From positions 1-16,765 of the forward strand of contig JAYVJL010000138.1 of the NCBI GenBank assembly GCA_043769295.1: a DNA stretch of 16,765 nt. The letters run 5' to 3'. The notes under the pieces were generated by a model. The model worked only from the letters and a program-made list of their open reading frames with translations, searched no databases and had not been told where the DNA came from. The translations under genes were made by a program, and so were the position numbers. The DNA comes from Aalborgiella sp043769295. GTDB lineage: Bacteria; Pseudomonadota; Gammaproteobacteria; Burkholderiales; Burkholderiaceae_C. Below are positions 13,215 to 16,765 of this stretch, one piece after another (within the stretch, counting starts at the first letter, position 1; the number at the start of each line of letters is the position of its first letter).

Positions 13215-15551
13215 ATGCTTCCTCAGGCAACAAAAAACCTCGATCAAAAACGCGACGAATTACGTCTGGCAGCACTCGAATACCATGAATTTCCTGTGCC
13301 CGGAAAAATCTCTATCGCGGCTACCAAGCAAATGGTTAACCAGCATGATTTGGCGCTGGCCTACTCGCCAGGCGTTGCATTTCCTTGTGAAGAAATTGTC
13401 AAAGACCCGAACAATGCTTTCAAGTACACCGCCCGTGGAAATTTGGTTGCGGTTATTACCAACGGTACGGCTGTTCTGGGATTGGGCGATATCGGTCCGC
13501 TGGCATCGAAACCGGTGATGGAAGGCAAGGGCGTTTTGTTTAAAAAATTCGCTGGCATCGATGTTTTCGACATCGAAATCGACGAAAAACAGGATTTAGA
13601 CAAGCTCGTAGACATCATTGCGTCGCTTGAGCCCACTTTCGGCGGCATCAATCTGGAAGATATCAAAGCGCCAGACTGTTTTTATGTCGAACGTAAGCTG
13701 CGTGAGCGCATGAAAATCCCAGTTTTTCATGATGACCAGCATGGTACGGCGATTTGCGTAGGCGCGGCCATTTTGAATGGCCTCAAAGTGGTGGGCAAAG
13801 ATCTCGCTAAAGTGAAGTTGGTCACCTCTGGCGCAGGTGCAGCGGCCTTGGCATGTCTTGGCTTGCTGGTTAAATTGGGTATTCCGCGTGAAAACATCTT
13901 TGTCACCGATTTGGCTGGCGTGGTCTACGAAGGCCGCACCGAGTTGATGGATGAAGACAAGATCGGCTACGCCCAAAAAACCTCAGCTCGGACATTGAAC
14001 GACGTGATCGAAGGAGCTGATGTCTTTTTGGGCTTGTCTGCTGGGGGCGTACTCAAGCAGGATATGGTGAAAAAAATGGCGGCAAAGCCGTTGATTTTTG
14101 CACTGGCCAACCCCAACCCTGAAATCACGCCGGAAGATGTCAGTGCGGTGCGCGACGATGCCATCATTGCCACCGGGCGAAGCGATTACCCCAATCAGGT
14201 GAACAATGTTTTGTGCTTCCCCTACATTTTTCGAGGTGCTTTGGATGCAGGCGCGTCCACCATCACCATAGAAATGGAGATCGCGGCGGTACATGCCATT
14301 GCAGAATTGGCGCAAGCGGAGCAAAGCGAAGTAGTTGCTGCTGCCTACGTCGGTGAAAAGCTTGTTTTTGGCCCAGAGTATTTGATTCCCAAACCGTTTG
14401 ACCCCCGCCTGATGATGAAAATCGCGCCGGCTGTTGCGCAAGCCGCGGCAGATTCGGGTGTGGCTTTGCGTCCCATCAAAGACATGGAGGCATACAAAGA
14501 GAAGCTACAGGCGTTTGTCTATGCTTCGGGGACAACCATGAAGCCGATTTTCATGGCGGCGAAAAACGCAGCCAACAAGCGTGTTGCTTATGCGGAAGGT
14601 GAAGAAGAGCGCGTACTGCGTGCCTGTCAAATTGTGGTGGATGAAGGACTCGCACGTCCCACCTTGATCGGCCGTCCCGCCGTCATTGCACAGCGCATTA
14701 AAAAGTTTGGCTTGCGTCTTAAAGAAGAGCTGGATTACGACGTTGTCAATGTCGAGCAAGATCATCGCTACCGCGATTTTTGGCAGACCTATCACAAAAT
14801 GACCGAGCGTCAGGGCGTGACGGTGCAAATGGCAAAAATTGAAATGCGTCGCCGCTTGACACTGATTGGTGCGATGTTACTTCACAAAGGTGATGTCGAT
14901 GGCATGATTTGCGGCACTTGGGGCAACACAGCCTTGCATTTGCAATACGTCGATCAAGTGATTGGCAAGCGCGTAGGTGGCAGTCCAAGCACACCTCAAG
15001 ATGTTCAAGTCTATGCCTGTATGAATGGCTTGATGCTGCCCAACCGCCAGTTGTTTCTGGTCGATACGCATGTAAATTATGATCCAACGCCCGAAGAACT
15101 GTGTGAAATCACAGTCATGGCGGCGGAGGAGATGATGCGATTCGGTATCAAACCGAATGTTGCCCTGCTCAGTCACTCAAACTTTGGCAGCAGTAATTTG
15201 CCAACAGCGATAAAAATGAGAAAAACGCTGGAATTGCTTAGGACAGAGGCACCTTGGCTAAAAGTTGATGGCGAGATGCATGGCGATGTCGCACTTGATG
15301 AGCATATGCGGGCTGCCGTTTTACCGAACAGCACCTTGGTGGGCGAAGCTAATTTATTGGTTTTTCCCAACATTGATTCAGCCAATATTGCATATAACTT
15401 GTTGAAAACAGCCGCAGGTGGGAATATAGCTATTGGCCCCGTGTTGTTGGGTGCAAACAAGCCTGTTCATATTTTGACGGCTAGTGCGACCGTGCGACGC
15501 ATTGTCAATATGACCGCGCTGACCGTGGCAGATGCAAATTTCAGCAGATAA
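13215..15551 (+). CDS. maeB: NADP-dependent malic enzyme with C-terminal phosphotransacetylase-like domain
   Basis: A 778-residue MaeB-type enzyme: oxidative decarboxylation of (S)-malate to pyruvate with NADP+, feeding pyruvate and NADPH from the C4 pool. Residues ~1-160 are the malic N-terminal domain, with ALEYHEFPVPGKI, DLALAYSPGVA (catalytic Tyr, Y50), and the run TARGNLVAVITNGTAVLGLG. Next come the acid residues of VFHDDQHGTAI (170-180, metal binding) and the nucleotide loop SGAGAAALACLG (205-216). Residues ~440-778 resemble phosphate acetyltransferase (YAEGEEERVLRACQ, DGMICGTWGNT, LTASATVRRI); in E. coli MaeB this domain mediates acetyl-CoA and similar regulation rather than catalysis. 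Length fits the family (E. coli 759). The ATG at 13215 is preferred over in-frame starts at 13179-13188 because GGAG (13202-13205) lies 9 bases before it and the extra residues are not family-like. It follows metH by 143 bp with its own candidate promoter. Confidence 0.95.
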   Translation: MLPQATKNLDQKRDELRLAALEYHEFPVPGKISIAATKQMVNQHDLALAYSPGVAFPCEEIVKDPNNAFKYTARGNLVAVITNGTAVLGLGDIGPLASKPVMEGKGVLFKKFAGIDVFDIEIDEKQDLDKLVDIIASLEPTFGGINLEDIKAPDCFYVERKLRERMKIPVFHDDQHGTAICVGAAILNGLKVVGKDLAKVKLVTSGAGAAALACLGLLVKLGIPRENIFVTDLAGVVYEGRTELMDEDKIGYAQKTSARTLNDVIEGADVFLGLSAGGVLKQDMVKKMAAKPLIFALANPNPEITPEDVSAVRDDAIIATGRSDYPNQVNNVLCFPYIFRGALDAGASTITIEMEIAAVHAIAELAQAEQSEVVAAAYVGEKLVFGPEYLIPKPFDPRLMMKIAPAVAQAAADSGVALRPIKDMEAYKEKLQAFVYASGTTMKPIFMAAKNAANKRVAYAEGEEERVLRACQIVVDEGLARPTLIGRPAVIAQRIKKFGLRLKEELDYDVVNVEQDHRYRDFWQTYHKMTERQGVTVQMAKIEMRRRLTLIGAMLLHKGDVDGMICGTWGNTALHLQYVDQVIGKRVGGSPSTPQDVQVYACMNGLMLPNRQLFLVDTHVNYDPTPEELCEITVMAAEEMMRFGIKPNVALLSHSNFGSSNLPTAIKMRKTLELLRTEAPWLKVDGEMHGDVALDEHMRAAVLPNSTLVGEANLLVFPNIDSANIAYNLLKTAAGGNIAIGPVLLGANKPVHILTASATVRRIVNMTALTVADANFSR

Positions 15552-15740
15552 ATAGGCGACTTGATCGCGCATTGACTCTGGGGTTGTGAGGGACTTTTCT
15601 GCACCAAAGATGTGGATGCATAGCCCTATTCTGCAATCGCTGCTTGCGTTTCTTGCAGATTTGAACGACACTATCGCACTTGGGTGCTTTGGGGTTAACC
15701 CGAAGTAAATGCAAGTGTTTTAGTGAACGAATGGCGAACG
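15552..15740. other. Intergenic region between maeB and the ribonuclease gene
   Basis: 189 bp. It contains the first copy of a bipartite motif that recurs before the barstar gene (15673-15704) and a weak 7-bp inverted repeat TCTGCAA/TTGCAGA (15630-15636 / 15653-15659) without a T-tract. No clear maeB terminator or Shine-Dalgarno is visible. Confidence 0.5.
15673..15704 (+). promoter_or_regulatory. Shared upstream motif, copy 1 (before the ribonuclease gene)
   Basis: ATCGCACTTG (15673-15682), 6 bases, then TTGGGGTTAACCCGAA (15689-15704), which contains a perfect 10-bp palindrome GGGTTAACCC (15692-15701). The same two blocks in the same order stand before the barstar gene. The arrangement suits an operator for a dimeric regulator or a short RNA hairpin; which one cannot be told. 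Confidence 0.55.
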
Positions 15741-16181
15741 ATGCTTAGTCAGTGGTCAAAATGGCATGAATTCTGGAATATTGTGTCGCTAGATGGCTAC
15801 AAACGCTGGTTGAATACTGGCTTTATTGTCATGTTGCTGTGCTTTTGCACCAGTCTGGTGCATAGTCGGACAGCTGTGCCAGAGGCAGTTTTAGGCACCA
15901 TTTCGGTGGCTGAATTGCCAAAACAAGGCCAGCGTGTATACGCTTTGATTGCCAGTGGTGGGCCTTTTGACCATGACAAAGATGGTGTTGTCTTTGGCAA
16001 CAGAGAACGGCAGTTACCAGCATACAAGCGCGGCTATTACCGTGAATACACTGTAAAAACCAGTGGTCTGCGAAGTCGCGGGGCCAAGCGCATTGTTTGT
16101 GGAGGCCTTCGAGTTCAGAGCCCGGATGATTGCTATTACACCGAGGATCATTATGCGAGTTTTCGCAAAATAGTTCGCTAA
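15741..16181 (+). CDS. Exported guanyl-specific ribonuclease (RNase Sa / barnase superfamily)
   Basis: A 146-residue protein with a cytoplasmic-type N terminus (1-23), a hydrophobic segment (about 24-40, FIVMLLCFC), a possible signal-peptidase site after VHS (40-42), and a C-terminal RNase domain (~49-146). The latter aligns with Streptomyces RNase Sa: VAELPKQ..VYALIASGGPF, DGVVFGNRER, LPAYKRGYYREYTVKTSG, RSRGAKRIV, YYTEDHYASF. Catalytic residues by that alignment are E102, R113, R117 and H137, all present, so it should cleave RNA 3' of guanosine. C120 and C131 flank a loop insertion and could form a disulfide outside the cytoplasm. The barstar-like gene follows 133 bp later. The start is uncertain: ATG 15741 and GTG 15723 are in frame and neither has a Shine-Dalgarno. 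The gene is more AT-rich than most here. It is a secreted or periplasmic RNase, either nutritional or antagonistic. Confidence 0.87.
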   Translation: MLSQWSKWHEFWNIVSLDGYKRWLNTGFIVMLLCFCTSLVHSRTAVPEAVLGTISVAELPKQGQRVYALIASGGPFDHDKDGVVFGNRERQLPAYKRGYYREYTVKTSGLRSRGAKRIVCGGLRVQSPDDCYYTEDHYASFRKIVR

Positions 16182-16216
16182 GCGTGCGTAGCTTTTTGTA
16201 GTTACACAGGCTTTCA

Positions 16217-16253
16217 ATCGCACTTGAACAAAGATATTGGGTTTTAACCCGAA
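16217..16253 (+). promoter_or_regulatory. Shared upstream motif, copy 2 (before the barstar gene)
   Basis: ATCGCACTTG (16217-16226), 10 bases, then TTGGGTTTTAACCCGAA (16237-16253) with arms GGGTT/AACCC around TT. Same order and orientation as copy 1 before the ribonuclease gene; spacing differs by 4 bases and the palindrome by a 1-base shorter G run plus a 2-base insertion in the centre. Confidence 0.55.
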
Positions 16254-16303
16254 AAACAATCTGCCCCGACCGATGAGGCTTGGGATTTTTTTGACTATAG
16301 AAA

Positions 16304-16309
16304 GAGGAG
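16304..16309 (+). promoter_or_regulatory. Ribosome binding site deciding the barstar start
   Basis: GAGGAG, 5 bases before the ATG at 16315. It supports that start over the in-frame TTG at 16237, which would put 26 unlike residues ahead of the barstar domain and overlap the shared motif. Confidence 0.7.
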
Positions 16310-16314
16310 CGAGG

Positions 16315-16716
16315 ATGGATATGCCACTTCGTACCATTAGAACTAATATTGTGCAGTCTATTCGTGCGTTTAGCGTGAATGAATTGCAATTGGCTGCGCA
16401 GCAGTTGAACCAACATTTTTTGTATGCCAATCTGGCCAATGCGCAGTCTAAACAAGACGTGCTCGATCTGATTGCCGCGCAGTTCACACTGCCATCACAT
16501 TTTGGCAAGAATTTTGATGCACTCTATGACTGCATCACCGATCCGCTGCATAAGTCAGGCCCGCAGCCTGGTTTTATCGTGGTCCTCGAGCACATTCCTG
16601 CCAATGCCAAGTTTGACAAAGAAGCGCGTGAGCAGTTGTTAGATATTTTCCGTGATGCTGCAGATTATTGGGGGGACCGGAAGATACCTTTCCGATGCTT
16701 CTATTCTTTTCTGTAG
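16315..16716 (+). CDS. Barstar-family ribonuclease inhibitor
   Basis: A 133-residue cytoplasmic protein with no signal peptide. The central and C-terminal part matches barstar: LPSHFGKNFDALYDCITDPL (59-78) corresponds to the inhibitory helix and loop of Bacillus barstar, with D68 and D72 in the places of D35 and D39 that block the RNase active site, and Y71 at the place of W38. Then come a strand (GFIVVLEHI), a helix with FRDAADYW, and a final strand (IPFRCFYSF). An extra ~35-45 residues at the N terminus, with a helix-prone Gln/Asn/Leu-rich stretch, exceed Bacillus barstar (90 residues). It presumably binds the upstream RNase before export and protects the producer; barstar is known to inhibit RNase Sa as well as barnase. 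The second ATG (16321) is a possible start. Both genes share an upstream motif. Confidence 0.88.
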   Translation: MDMPLRTIRTNIVQSIRAFSVNELQLAAQQLNQHFLYANLANAQSKQDVLDLIAAQFTLPSHFGKNFDALYDCITDPLHKSGPQPGFIVVLEHIPANAKFDKEAREQLLDIFRDAADYWGDRKIPFRCFYSFL

Positions 16717-16750
16717 CCCGTTCTGCGCAAAATAGCCAAGCAGAACGGGC
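16716..16750 (+). terminator. Stem-loop just after the barstar stop codon
   Basis: A perfect 11-bp inverted repeat GCCCGTTCTGC (16716-16726) and GCAGAACGGGC (16740-16750), loop of 13 bases. It overlaps the last base of the stop codon. No T-tract follows (GAACGAGGC), so it may be a REP-like 3' stabiliser rather than an intrinsic terminator. Confidence 0.5.
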
Positions 16751-16765
16751 GAACGAGGCAGAGGG

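Noticed and set aside
15630..15659. Inverted repeat TCTGCAA/TTGCAGA after maeB as terminator
   Set aside because: Only 7 bp with a 16-base loop and no T-tract; too weak to call.
16237..16314. Upstream TTG start that would extend the barstar protein by 26 residues
   Set aside because: No ribosome binding site, overlap with the shared motif, and a well-placed GAGGAG before the ATG at 16315.

Overview
The window looks like chromosomal DNA of a betaproteobacterium in Burkholderiales, most likely a Comamonadaceae member (Rhodoferax/Polaromonas-like). The evidence is the protein types themselves: a SlmA homologue, a split MetH, a MaeB malic enzyme, and the gene order lytic transglycosylase - NDUFA9-like protein - glutathione S-transferase - tRNA nucleotidyltransferase. 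Short palindromic repeats of the kind common in these genomes point the same way. The genus is an inference. No tRNA, rRNA, CRISPR array, insertion sequence or prophage gene is visible.

Layout. Positions 1-4471 (+ strand): 3' part of a lytic transglycosylase, an NDUFA9/SDR-type protein, a glutathione S-transferase and cca. Positions 4482-4566: a palindromic repeat between convergent genes. Positions 4571-7507 (- strand): a fumarylacetoacetate-hydrolase family enzyme, slmA (nucleoid occlusion) and a threonine dehydratase with a C-terminal ACT-like domain. Positions 7687-10014 (+): a large protein with two AAA+ modules and an unrecognised N-terminal region. Positions 10021-11892 (-): recQ, convergent with the AAA+ gene with only 6 bp between stops. 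Positions 12022-15551 (+): the homocysteine-methyltransferase part of methionine synthase, then malic enzyme maeB. Positions 15741-16716 (+): an RNase Sa-like guanyl-specific ribonuclease with an N-terminal export/membrane segment, followed by a barstar-like inhibitor.

Most genes are housekeeping functions with no single shared pathway: cell-wall turnover, tRNA 3'-end maturation, cell division control, amino-acid and C4 metabolism, and DNA repair. Three places stand out. (1) cca carries two in-frame copies of an AT-rich repeat that adds about 30 residues each time, one directly after a catalytic motif and one near the C terminus; the second has a perfect 11-bp hairpin. (2) The ribonuclease and barstar genes form a toxin/immunity pair, and each is preceded by the same bipartite motif (ATCGCACTTG, then TTGGG..TT..AACCCGAA), suggesting shared control despite separate leaders. 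(3) The orphan double-AAA+ protein has one canonical and one divergent module.

Base composition shifts across the window: the transglycosylase gene is visibly very GC-rich, while the ribonuclease/barstar end is clearly more AT-rich, which fits later acquisition of that pair.
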